Assembly: GCF_020700235.1 (NCBI RefSeq)
Contig: NZ_CP085303.1
Coordinates: forward strand, 301,108 to 365,107
Reading direction: 5' to 3'
DNA from: Haladaptatus pallidirubidus
GTDB lineage: Archaea > Halobacteriota > Halobacteria > Halobacteriales > Haladaptataceae
Length of the DNA stretch: 64,000 bases
Shown piece after piece: positions 16,202 to 24,441 of the stretch. Numbering within the stretch: the stretch's first letter is position 1; each line of letters begins with the position of its first letter. The notes beneath the pieces are model-generated. The model made no database searches, had not been told where the DNA came from, and saw only the letters and a program-made list of their open reading frames with translations. Position numbers and translations under genes: made by a program.

Positions 16202-17782
16202 ATGAATGAAACAAATCGTCGAGGGTTCCTAAAATCGGCTGGGATTCTTGGTGCGACCCTTACAGTAGGGGCTCAGTTTACACCCTCTGTAAAAGGTGCT
16301 AATGGAATTGGCAACTCATGGACAACTTCTCGCGGAAATGCCAGTCGAACTGGGGCGACCACTGATAGTGGCCCAGGCTCGAATGTGACTACGAATTGGT
16401 CATTCGATATGAACGGTGGAATGCACACTACTGAACCCGTTGTCGAAAATGGGATTGTGTATCTATCTGTAGCAACGGTTCAGTCTCCTTCATCCAGCAA
16501 TGGCTATGTTGCTGCCTATGACGTGAAAAAGCAAACCACGCTGTGGAAACATGAGAATATCTCTCGACCAGGGACGCCAACACTTGGCAATGGAACAATT
16601 TACTTTGGCACCTATGGCTCCGAGGACGCCAACTCAACTGGATTTTTCGCCCTCGATAGCACGAGCGGAAAAACGAAATGGCAGAAATCCTCTCAAGCTA
16701 ATATTTCAGATCCATTGTTCACAGACGGTCGACTGTATGTTAGCACATCTAGTGGTATCTCTCAACTCAACCCCAACACGGGCGATGTTATCTGGTCGAC
16801 TAACGGAATCAACAGCGGTGCGTGTTACGCCGATGGGAAGCTTTTCTGTGGAGAAGGCATTGCATTGAATGCTAACGACGGATCTGTCTTGTGGGACGTT
16901 TCTGGAGACAAAGACGAACTACAAACGGTAACGAACGGTACTGTGTATAGTGTTCACAAAGGGAATGGCGGTAAACCTGCGATTAAGGCACGATCAGTGA
17001 ATGATGGAAGCGTTCAGTGGTCGTACTCACCAAACTTAGAAAATTCATGGTGGAATGCGACGCTTGCAATTGCTAACGGACACGTCTTTTTCTGTGCTGG
17101 AAATTCAGTACAGGCACTTGACGCACAATCGGGAACAGAGGCGTGGAGCCATGAGATCAACGCAGAACTCACCAATGCTCCTTCAGTTGGCAATAACACC
17201 CTCTACGTTGCTGGACGGACGACACGCACTCGGGATGATGGGGATGCAGTTGTCGTTGCCATCGATACAACGTCCGGCAAACGCAAATGGAAGTACTCAT
17301 TCGGCAGTTGGGATTTCGATGAGTATGGCCCCGCCGCCAAATCACCGGTCATTGCTGACGGACGAGTGTATGTAGCCACATATCCAATGGGATCGACCCT
17401 CGATTGGATGTATACTGAATACGCTGATTTCCATATCCTTGGTTCAGGCAACCAAACGACTACAACGGATGGCCAAACAGGTGAAACTACTACAACAACC
17501 CCACCAGAAACGACCACAACAAACAATGGGCCAGGTAAAACAACTACTTCAAAAACAGGTCAAGGAACCACAACAACTTCGAACTCGCCCCCTGCTCAAT
17601 CGACGCAGACCACATCAACGACTACGAGCATGAGTGAAACAACCACGACAGAGTCAATAATCGGAGCGACAGAAACGACGACAACGACCTCTGATGGCCA
17701 ACCAGGTTTTGGAGTGCTTACTACAATTGGTGGACTTGCGGGTATCGGCGCCTATCTGCGGTCTCAACTCAAAGAAGAGTGA
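16202..17782 (+). CDS. Tat-exported PQQ-like beta-propeller surface protein with PGF-CTERM anchor
   Basis: The protein has 526 residues. A Tat signal TNRRGFLKSAGILGATLTVG is followed by a beta-propeller built of PQQ-type repeats (about 60-410); successive blades show patterns such as GIVYLSVATV, GTIYFGTYG, GRLYVSTSSG and GRVYVATYP, with TGDVIWST-type ends. A Thr-rich linker of about 70 residues follows, then QPGFGVLTTIGGLAGIGAYL and a basic tail, which is the PGF-CTERM signal recognised by archaeosortase A for lipid anchoring. It is a cell-surface protein; propeller domains bind ligands or support dehydrogenases, but no catalytic site is evident. A transposon-end relic begins just after the stop. 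Confidence 0.87.
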   Translation: MNETNRRGFLKSAGILGATLTVGAQFTPSVKGANGIGNSWTTSRGNASRTGATTDSGPGSNVTTNWSFDMNGGMHTTEPVVENGIVYLSVATVQSPSSSNGYVAAYDVKKQTTLWKHENISRPGTPTLGNGTIYFGTYGSEDANSTGFFALDSTSGKTKWQKSSQANISDPLFTDGRLYVSTSSGISQLNPNTGDVIWSTNGINSGACYADGKLFCGEGIALNANDGSVLWDVSGDKDELQTVTNGTVYSVHKGNGGKPAIKARSVNDGSVQWSYSPNLENSWWNATLAIANGHVFFCAGNSVQALDAQSGTEAWSHEINAELTNAPSVGNNTLYVAGRTTRTRDDGDAVVVAIDTTSGKRKWKYSFGSWDFDEYGPAAKSPVIADGRVYVATYPMGSTLDWMYTEYADFHILGSGNQTTTTDGQTGETTTTTPPETTTTNNGPGKTTTSKTGQGTTTTSNSPPAQSTQTTSTTTSMSETTTTESIIGATETTTTTSDGQPGFGVLTTIGGLAGIGAYLRSQLKEE

Positions 17783-17790
17783 TTACTCTC

Positions 17791-17846
17791 CGCAGTGAAC
17801 TGCCCCACCCTCAAGCGCGAGGGCATCAACGCGGGAGGATGTTACT
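17791..17846 (+). repeat. IS200/IS605 (TnpB-element) end relic
   Basis: CGCAGTGAACTGCCCCACCC, TCAAGCGCGAGGGCATC and AACGCGGGAGGATGTTAC combine the right-end motif seen at the intact TnpB element here (GCAGTGAAC..CCCC..TCAAG) with an inverted ACATCCTCCC motif. It looks like a miniature two-ended derivative without a gene, wedged between the propeller gene and the next minus-strand gene. Confidence 0.6.
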
Positions 17847-18105
17847 CGTGGTCTTCTAACATTGCGTCCAGTTCATTATTATCGAATAGATCATAGCGAT
17901 CTCGAAGAACATCGAGACTGGATTCTGCAGCGACAAACAATCCGAGCTGATACCCATCCACAAACTCTTTCGAAGGCTCGGACGTTGAGCCTGCCTGTGG
18001 TGGGTATGCTGTATCAGAATCATACGAGAGGCTGTTGAGTTGCTTCGCAATTGCTCGAAGTGCTTCCCCGCGCTTTTCACTATCTGCGCCATCTAATCCA
18101 GTCAT
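17842..18105 (-). CDS. Small haloarchaeal protein, function unknown
   Basis: This 87-residue soluble acidic protein begins MTGLDGADSEKRGEALRAIA and ends LFDNNELDAMLEDHE. A helical C-terminal half contains EFVDGYQLGLFVAAESSLDV. No signal peptide, membrane helix, Cys motif or catalytic pattern is seen. It lies divergent from the frameshifted pilin-like gene at the left edge of the conjugation-like module and could belong to that element. Function unknown. Confidence 0.6.
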   Translation of the reverse strand: MTGLDGADSEKRGEALRAIAKQLNSLSYDSDTAYPPQAGSTSEPSKEFVDGYQLGLFVAAESSLDVLRDRYDLFDNNELDAMLEDHE

Positions 18106-18217
18106 TCGTCAACTCCTTCGCGGTCAATGGTTATCAAAATACTCTACTACGCTATGCTAATTTCATATAGTAATCAAAAATGCTAAGTTTTTAGTTAATA
18201 GAATATTAAAATATTGC

Positions 18218-18558
18218 ATGGTTCCTAAAAAACGACACTGGGCCATACACGTCCTAACCGCTTTGCTCACGGTTGGTGTGATGACTGGGACCGTTGCCGC
18301 TCAACAAAGTGAGATCAACAATTCGCTCACCGAAATCGAACAATTTGTTGCCACAACACTCGGCCAATTAGGGTAATCGTATTCCTCGTTGGCGCAGCAC
18401 TGTGGTTTGTCTCCGGACGCAACGCTGGTCGTACGCAATGGGGCTGGCGTGCTCTCTGGGGTGGTGCTGGCATGATTGTTCTCTCGGTGAGTTATAATGT
18501 GTTCGTCACCTTATTCGAAAATCTTGCACCAGGGATGATCGTGCCTCCATTCATCTGA
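18218..18558 (+). pseudogene. Frameshifted pilin-like (VirB2/TrbC-type) small membrane protein
   Basis: ATG 18218 opens a frame with a signal-like N-terminus (HWAIHVLTALLTVGVMTGTV, then AAQQ) that stops at TAA 18374 after ATTLGQLG. One frame over, the sequence continues as VIVFLVGAALWFVSGRNAG and WGGAGMIVLSVSYNVFVTLF to a stop at 18556. Adding one G to the GGG at 18371-18373 joins both into one protein of about 113 residues with a signal peptide and two membrane helices, the layout of conjugative pilins. It is the first gene of the module, before the surface protein and the VirB6-like gene. The family call is inferred from layout and context. Confidence 0.65.
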
Positions 18559-18612
18559 AAGACAGCGTTTCACCGCTTCCCAGTTCAACCACAGACACTC
18601 TTTGCACAAGGA

Positions 18613-20445
18613 ATGTCGTCACTATCAGGTACACTCATTCGTCCACTTACGTTTGGCCTCGTTATTCTACTCCTTCTGACGAGCTCGTTTGTAACCGGTG
18701 TCCACACCTCCCATCCTCCGAACGCTACTGATGTCTTCATCTCTGATGACGCTGATCCCAATATTGGAGCGCTGCCACCGTTTATTCAGCCAGATTTGCG
18801 TAGTATCCTCGACTCGAGAAATATCTCGACAGCAAATGCCAGTCAGATTCGTGATTTCACCTACGTAACGTCCAAGCCACCCTACGAGGTTGGCGCTGGG
18901 AACCAGACGCTCGCCGAATATCGCTATAACAACCTCCAAAATCTCTCGCACAATCGCTCAACGAGCGTGTGGTTTCCAGACTCGAATCGCTCGAATGGTA
19001 CTTTCGTCAAAAACGCTCATGTGACAATTCTTGGAACGCAGAACGGCACGCAAACACAGTTTGGACAGCCAAACACATCATCAAAAGATCTCTTTTTGCT
19101 CCCGCAGAACGGCACAATACTTGCGTCTCCCGATTATTCGACGGTGGTTCCAAATCAAACCTGTACAATCACGAATGGCACAAAAACCTGTATCAACTAT
19201 TCCGTTATGAACCAATCAATCACTCGTTCGCTCCGAATTGGTTCACAAACCTGGTCAACTGGGAAGTCCGTACCAGAAGCTGGAGCATCGCGGGCGCTCA
19301 CATACTCAAATGCACAGGCAACCGGACAAACGAAAATGGTCATTCGAGGAACAATCAAGACTCAACTGGCCATTCATACAACGAGCTCTATTCGGACGAC
19401 TTCTGGATGGCGACAAACAAATGCAACCTCGAAGACGACTCTTCTTTCGCACACCGTTCGCGATACAGCGCCCGTCGTTATTACCTCAAACCAGCAGCTC
19501 AACGCGACACAGACGCTTATCACTGATAACGATGAACTCAAACGAATCGTTCTCCACCTGGATGGGCCAACGTCACTTACCGACCGGCGACACTGGAGTT
19601 ACGCGTTATTTGAATCCAGTCAAATGCGTCTTCAGAACATCTGGGGCGTCTACTCTCAGCATCGATATCCCAACGCAACGATCGGTACTCAACAGCCGAA
19701 TACCACACTGTCGCTCAATACGTCAGCACTGACGTCCCCCTCGCTGATCAGGCCGCTCAATCGGTCTTCAGCCATCACGACTTCCCAGGAGAGTGTCCCG
19801 CCACCGAATGTTCTCGAAAAACAGTTGATCGCAGTTCGAAACAAGCCAGCAATCACTCGCATAGCCCCACCGACAACGTCGCCGGCAACTGTCGGACATG
19901 TTCACACTATTCCACTTACCGCGAAGGCTACACCGCTCAGACCAACGGTCAACCTGTCATCGGTTTCACCACGAGTCTCTAATCGTATCGTCATTACAAA
20001 CGTCAACCAGCCGCTGACAGCACTGTACGATATCCATGGCGATGAAGTGTCACTCACCACAAAGACTGTGACTGAACATCCAGTTTCCCTTACTCTGACC
20101 AAACAAGACAAGAGACACGTTCAAATCAAACTCACAGACACGTTGACGGGGGAGCCGGTTGCCAATCAATCAGTCGAACTCCATGGAGCGATTCAGAGTC
20201 GTGCCACAACAAACACTAGTGGTGTGGCAATCGTCACGCGTGATGATAGTGCTGTCACTGCGAACTTCGGTGGTAGTGTAAACGCCTCGCAAGGAGTGTA
20301 CTATGCACCGTCCCATGACCAGGTTCGATTTGCACCGACGATATTCAGTATCTATCGTGCATTGTTACACCTAAGTAACGGGATCGTCGCTGTCATCGCG
20401 TTTATCCTGTTTTATCTTCCATTCCACTATCTTCGGCGACGATAA
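18613..20445 (+). CDS. Large surface protein of the conjugation-like module, signal peptide plus C-terminal membrane anchor
   Basis: The protein has 610 residues. The N-terminal signal is LIRPLTFGLVILLLLTSSFV; the long external region is rich in Asn-X-Ser/Thr sequons (for example NATD, NASQ, NQTL, NRSNG), implying heavy N-glycosylation. Around 505-560 is an Ig-like/carboxypeptidase-regulatory-like fold (TLTGEPVANQSVELHG, TNTSGVAIVTRDD). One C-terminal helix (SNGIVAVIAFILFYLPFHYL) is followed by RRR, giving the external N-terminus and cytosolic tail of an anchored protein. It lies between the pilin-like gene and the VirB6/TrbL-like gene, so a role in cell contact or as a channel accessory is inferred. 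No known mating-pair protein is recognised. Confidence 0.75.
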   Translation: MSSLSGTLIRPLTFGLVILLLLTSSFVTGVHTSHPPNATDVFISDDADPNIGALPPFIQPDLRSILDSRNISTANASQIRDFTYVTSKPPYEVGAGNQTLAEYRYNNLQNLSHNRSTSVWFPDSNRSNGTFVKNAHVTILGTQNGTQTQFGQPNTSSKDLFLLPQNGTILASPDYSTVVPNQTCTITNGTKTCINYSVMNQSITRSLRIGSQTWSTGKSVPEAGASRALTYSNAQATGQTKMVIRGTIKTQLAIHTTSSIRTTSGWRQTNATSKTTLLSHTVRDTAPVVITSNQQLNATQTLITDNDELKRIVLHLDGPTSLTDRRHWSYALFESSQMRLQNIWGVYSQHRYPNATIGTQQPNTTLSLNTSALTSPSLIRPLNRSSAITTSQESVPPPNVLEKQLIAVRNKPAITRIAPPTTSPATVGHVHTIPLTAKATPLRPTVNLSSVSPRVSNRIVITNVNQPLTALYDIHGDEVSLTTKTVTEHPVSLTLTKQDKRHVQIKLTDTLTGEPVANQSVELHGAIQSRATTNTSGVAIVTRDDSAVTANFGGSVNASQGVYYAPSHDQVRFAPTIFSIYRALLHLSNGIVAVIAFILFYLPFHYLRRR

Positions 20446-20517
20446 TTCATTATCAGTGAGAAAATATTTTTATGAAGTGGCGCGGATATACAATTAAACA
20501 CTATTTTCTGATACCCA

Positions 20518-22008
20518 ATGATCACCGCCTCCCTCAAAACATACGGTGCATTCATCGCTTCCGGTAGCCCACTTACAGTCTCCAAGCTCACAATTGGAGC
20601 TGTACACCACCCTACAGAGATGATGGCAACCATTCTTGCCACTGGATTCACCGGGTGGATCGCAGATTTGTTTACGTGGTTGATGACGAGGCTGCTGGGC
20701 TTTGTTGGACTGTTGATGTCGGGCGGTGTGTACACCTTCCTGGTCTTTGACAGCCCCTATACCGATCCCCAGTATCTCCAAGCGTTCGATCATCTCCTCG
20801 GTATTTTTCCCCAGTTGCTTGTGGTAGTGGTGATGGCTGGCTTTGCTTCACAGCCATTCGCGAAGAACGCCGACGTTGATAGTGTTGTTCTCGTCTGGAA
20901 GGCACTCAAAGCCATCATCTTCGTTGCCGTCGGTCGCCAGCTCATGCATTTCGGCTTGCTGCTCGTGAACGCCGTCATCGCCTACATTTACCCCGAAAGC
21001 TATGGCGCATTCGGAACGGAGATGCTCAAAACCGGAATGGAGGGTGCAGCTGCCTCAGCAGGTGTTGTGGCGGTTGGTATGGTGATTCTCAGTGTGACCT
21101 CGATTGCTGGGATCCTTCTTCTCTTTGCAATGCTAGTGATCCGGGAGTTCCTTTTCGTGGCGATGTTTGTGACGCTGCCCATTCTAGCGGTGATGCTCTA
21201 TCTTGACTTCGGCCCATTCGAGGATTCAGCGAAAGCTGCAAAGATGTTCATCAATGCAACGCTCTCGCTCTTGTTTGCGGGTATTTTCATGGCGGCGCTC
21301 ATGTATGTTGGTGCGACTGCGATGGGGATCACTGGATCCGGCGCAGCCACGCGGGCAGCGGCCACTGCCGGGTCAGATCCAGGTTCGTTCAACGAAGTTC
21401 TCGAGTCGTTCCTCTTCTGGTTGATCGGCTTGGTGGCACCTGCCATCTATGGCTTGAAAACAGCCATGTCCTCAGGTTTTGTTCCCGGTCGGGTACGCAG
21501 TCGGCGGAAACGAACGTCTAGACGTCGGTCGACGGCATCGGCAGGGCAGTCACGGGAGTCCAGTCGTGCGAGTATCATGAAGCAGGCGCGCTTTGGAGGA
21601 AGAAAAGTCCGTAGAGGAATGGGTTTCGTTGATCAGCGAACTACCGGTGGAAAAGTAGGCGAGAAAGTTAATAGTAGCGTAAACAGAGCCACTTCAGCTA
21701 GTAGTGGAATAAAAGGCAGCCTTGGGTCAAAAGCTGAAGGAACAATTGTTGAAGACGCAAGTAGAGTCGGGAAAAGAGGAGCACAATATACGAAAAAAAG
21801 TGGAAAACGTGCAGCCAAAGATGCTCGCTCAGGAACGAATTTTGCATTGCGAAATCTCGACCGGTCTCCCATCGATTGGGCAGAGGCAGGTTTGGAGCAC
21901 TATCGAGAAAACCCAGTTATTAATGAATCTCACGATGGGGTTGGCTCAAAACAGCAGACATTAGGGGAATGGACCGACTCGTCGACCAGCAACTATCGAT
22001 CAAAATGA
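20518..22008 (+). CDS. VirB6/TrbL-like polytopic membrane protein
   Basis: The protein has 496 residues. Residues about 30-320 hold at least six hydrophobic helices (for example WLMTRLLGFVGLLMSGGVYT, LLVVVVMAGFASQPFAK, AGVVAVGMVILSVTSIAGIL, FLFVAMFVTLPILAVMLYL, LSLLFAGIFMAALMYVGATA). The last 170 residues are a basic cytosolic tail rich in Arg, Lys and Ser starting RVRSRRKRTSRRRST. This topology and its position beside pilin-, VirB3-, VirB4- and VirD4-like genes match the inner-membrane channel component of type IV secretion systems. Sequence identity to characterised VirB6 is not demonstrated. The tail may bind DNA or the ATPases. Confidence 0.75.
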   Translation: MITASLKTYGAFIASGSPLTVSKLTIGAVHHPTEMMATILATGFTGWIADLFTWLMTRLLGFVGLLMSGGVYTFLVFDSPYTDPQYLQAFDHLLGIFPQLLVVVVMAGFASQPFAKNADVDSVVLVWKALKAIIFVAVGRQLMHFGLLLVNAVIAYIYPESYGAFGTEMLKTGMEGAAASAGVVAVGMVILSVTSIAGILLLFAMLVIREFLFVAMFVTLPILAVMLYLDFGPFEDSAKAAKMFINATLSLLFAGIFMAALMYVGATAMGITGSGAATRAAATAGSDPGSFNEVLESFLFWLIGLVAPAIYGLKTAMSSGFVPGRVRSRRKRTSRRRSTASAGQSRESSRASIMKQARFGGRKVRRGMGFVDQRTTGGKVGEKVNSSVNRATSASSGIKGSLGSKAEGTIVEDASRVGKRGAQYTKKSGKRAAKDARSGTNFALRNLDRSPIDWAEAGLEHYRENPVINESHDGVGSKQQTLGEWTDSSTSNYRSK

Positions 22009-22060
22009 CACCTGTTGGCAGAATGTATTTGGGTAGTCGAAGAGAATTCTAATACGAACT

Positions 22061-23455
22061 ATGGACGATCAAGAAAAAATCACGTCCACGAGAACTCAAG
22101 AGAATTCTGGCTATGGTTCGAAGAACTTGATCATAGTTGCAGTCACAACGATAGTTGCATCGCTGTGCTATTTATTCGTACCAATAGGAATATTCCTCAT
22201 CGGTAGGCAACTGTCGATATTTCTTGGTGGACTCGTTTCGACAATTCTAAGCTTATTAGCTATGTGGTTCCTGCCTCCCCTCATTACAGCTGTATTCTAT
22301 GAGGTTCTAAGGTATTTATCTCAGGTAGAAAAAGAAAGCATGTATCCAGGGTGGTTTTTAGGAGCGATTATTGGGCTAATTTCACTCACTGGAGTTTGGT
22401 TTCTTCCTCTTTGGAACGACGTTTCTCCTGAATTTGCAACAATCTTACAACCGTTTCGAGTTGATCCGATGCTTGACAATCTGTGGCTAATGATTCTGAG
22501 TTGGCTAGCCTGTATTCCAGCCCAGATCATGGGGCTTGCGCACCTCAACCAAGGAAATAGCTCAACAGATTCAGTGACAAGTCAGCAGGAGCATTCAACA
22601 CAGAATGGGATTAACCGATACGCTGGAATCAATTCTCGAAAAAATCAGCCTTCTACCAACAATACTGATGATGTTGAAGAGACTCGTAGTCCATCCCTAT
22701 CATCGCTCACATTTGGTTGGGAGTCAGCACCCACCACGACGTTTCGTGATGTCGGTGGGATGGACACCCTCAAACACGATATCCTGCGATCGGTTCTTCG
22801 CCCGCTCTCACACACTGATGCAGCTTACGAGCGGTTCAACGTCTCGCCACCAAACGGCATCCTCCTATATGGTCCGCCCGGAACTGGAAAAACGCATTTC
22901 GCCCGAGCTATTGCTGGCGAACTCGGCCATCCATACCTTGAGCTGAGCGCTGGCGATATCAAAAGCCGGTGGGTGAACGAATCCACCGAGCAAGTCAACC
23001 AATTGTTCAATGAGGCCGAGCAGTTCGAGCGCTGTGTGATCTTTGTCGACGAGATTGACGCCCTGCTTGCTGGTCGTGGGAACGATCTTCACCGGGAACA
23101 CGCTCAAGTCGTCAACGAGTTTCTGGCGCACTTAGACGATGAAGATCCGAGTTTTCTCCTCATCGCGGCGACGAATCGTGCAGACTTACTGGATGAAGCC
23201 GCGACTCGTCGTGGTCGCTTTGACCAGCAGTACGAGGTTGGTCTTCCAGACACAGAAGCACGCGAGAAAATCTTCAAAGTACGATTACAGTCGCTTCCGA
23301 CCAAGCTCGATCAAGAGGAGTATGAGAAGTTAGCCGAGCTATCCACCGAGCTCAGTAGCGCGGATATTGTCGGAATCGTCGATGATGCTGCAATGCAGGC
23401 CGCCGAACGAGATGCACAAGCAATCACGTATGATGATCTCCTCGAGTGCCGTTGA
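22061..23455 (+). CDS. Membrane-anchored AAA+ ATPase (FtsH/Cdc48-type ATPase domain, no protease)
   Basis: The protein has 464 residues. The N-terminal part contains four or five hydrophobic segments (LIIVAVTTIVASLCYLFVPI; ILSLLAMWFLPPLITAVFYE; GAIIGLISLTGVWFLPLW; LWLMILSWLACIPAQIMG), then a linker, then one AAA module (about 230-464): Walker A GPPGTGKT at 271-278, Walker B VIFVDEIDAL near 326-335, and the second region of homology with the arginine finger in ATRRGRFDQQ. No HEXXH zinc-protease domain follows, unlike FtsH. A membrane-bound unfoldase or remodelling ATPase is likely. Its place among conjugation genes is unusual; it may assemble or disassemble the transfer channel (inference). 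Confidence 0.85.
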   Translation: MDDQEKITSTRTQENSGYGSKNLIIVAVTTIVASLCYLFVPIGIFLIGRQLSIFLGGLVSTILSLLAMWFLPPLITAVFYEVLRYLSQVEKESMYPGWFLGAIIGLISLTGVWFLPLWNDVSPEFATILQPFRVDPMLDNLWLMILSWLACIPAQIMGLAHLNQGNSSTDSVTSQQEHSTQNGINRYAGINSRKNQPSTNNTDDVEETRSPSLSSLTFGWESAPTTTFRDVGGMDTLKHDILRSVLRPLSHTDAAYERFNVSPPNGILLYGPPGTGKTHFARAIAGELGHPYLELSAGDIKSRWVNESTEQVNQLFNEAEQFERCVIFVDEIDALLAGRGNDLHREHAQVVNEFLAHLDDEDPSFLLIAATNRADLLDEAATRRGRFDQQYEVGLPDTEAREKIFKVRLQSLPTKLDQEEYEKLAELSTELSSADIVGIVDDAAMQAAERDAQAITYDDLLECR

Positions 23456-23686
23456 ACAAGCGGGGGTATCCTATCTCGGCCTTGTAGAAATCCTCACATG
23501 GTGATGGGTTCCAGTGCCCTTGCTGAATAGAGGGCGCGAGTCGTTCACACTAATCGGCTCGATTGCGTTATCTGCTGGGCTGATTATCCTGGATATTGAG
23601 GGAAGACAATATCGAACTTTTCGGAAGGATTAGAGCTCCTTGACATCGACCGAACTGTTATTGATACCATCGAAGATGACCTAACT
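23456..23686 (+). pseudogene. Short coding-like fragment between module and cargo genes
   Basis: After the AAA+ gene stop a coding-like fragment reads LNRGRESFTLIGSIALSAGL and ILDIEGRQYRTFRKD before a stop near 23632. It has one hydrophobic helix and no acceptable start. It looks like the tail of a deleted membrane-protein gene at the junction where cargo genes begin. No family is recognised. Confidence 0.25.
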
Positions 23687-24088
23687 ATGGCACGGAGAGT
23701 TATAGAGCCAAAAAATCTAGCCGATACAACGCAACATCACTTCAGCCCTGCAATCGTCGCTGATGGGACATTTTACATATCGGGACAGGTTGGAACGGAC
23801 GAGCACGGGAACTACGTTGGGGACGATATCGAATCGCAGACTCGACAGGCGTTCGAGAATGTCGGGACGATTCTTCAGAATGTAAATAGAGATCTTGAGG
23901 ATGTTGTCAAAATTACAAGCTATATTGTCGATATCAGGGACCACTATGAGGCGTTTCAGTCAGTGTACCAAGAGGTCTTTTCGACCGAGCCCTTCCCCTG
24001 CCACACTGCCATCGGTGTCGAAAGCCTCGCGAGTGAGACGCCATTGGTAGAGCTGGAGATAGAAGTCCCTATTGACAAAGAGCAGTGA
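23687..24088 (+). CDS. Rid/YjgF-family protein lacking the canonical deaminase arginine
   Basis: This 133-residue protein has the usual Rid length and fold pattern: GTFYISGQVGTDEHGNYVGD, QTRQAFENVGTILQ, then DVVKITSYIVDIRDHYEAF. In archetypal RidA the segment PARS(A/T)VEV carries the Arg that binds the carboxylate of 2-aminoacrylate. Here the equivalent reads PFPCHTAIGVESL, with no Arg, as in Rid subgroups not expected to deaminate 2-aminoacrylate. It sits convergently beside a PLP threonine/serine dehydratase, the enzyme class that produces such imines, so a functional link is tempting but the missing Arg argues for another role. Confidence 0.85.
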   Translation: MARRVIEPKNLADTTQHHFSPAIVADGTFYISGQVGTDEHGNYVGDDIESQTRQAFENVGTILQNVNRDLEDVVKITSYIVDIRDHYEAFQSVYQEVFSTEPFPCHTAIGVESLASETPLVELEIEVPIDKEQ

Positions 24089-24441
24089 CGAGAATTCCCC
24101 ATCTTCATCATTTCCATCCATTTCCGTCCGCGAACACGACTGACGCCGAGGATCGGAACTTCCCAGCTGATGTGACCACTCTTCTCGAGACGGTCGTCCT
24201 ACCGTGGGTGGAGACACGTCTTGGAACTATTTGGGCAGAACAAGAGGGAACATGAATACACGTCTGAAAGTGAGCAACAGATCCTCAATTCCGGTACACA
24301 ATCATCATTGACCGAATTCACTAACGCTGAAGCATCGTCTCTAGAAAATACGGCAATACATCTACCCCATAGATGAGGATCTTCAATTGCGAACCACAAA
24401 TTCGGATCTAAGAACGCATGAATTTCCATCCAGCGGTGCGA
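24089..24441. other. Intergenic region with a short coding-like remnant
   Basis: A plus-strand stretch around 24137-24255 reads FPSANTTDAEDRNFPADVTT then LLETVVLPWVETRLGTIWAE before a stop, with no good start codon. It may be the end of a truncated gene. The remainder shows nothing recognisable. Confidence 0.25.

Noticed and set aside
18371..18376. Programmed frameshift in the pilin-like gene
   Set aside because: No known archaeal slippery site or stimulatory structure was recognised; a plain deletion or sequencing error is simpler.
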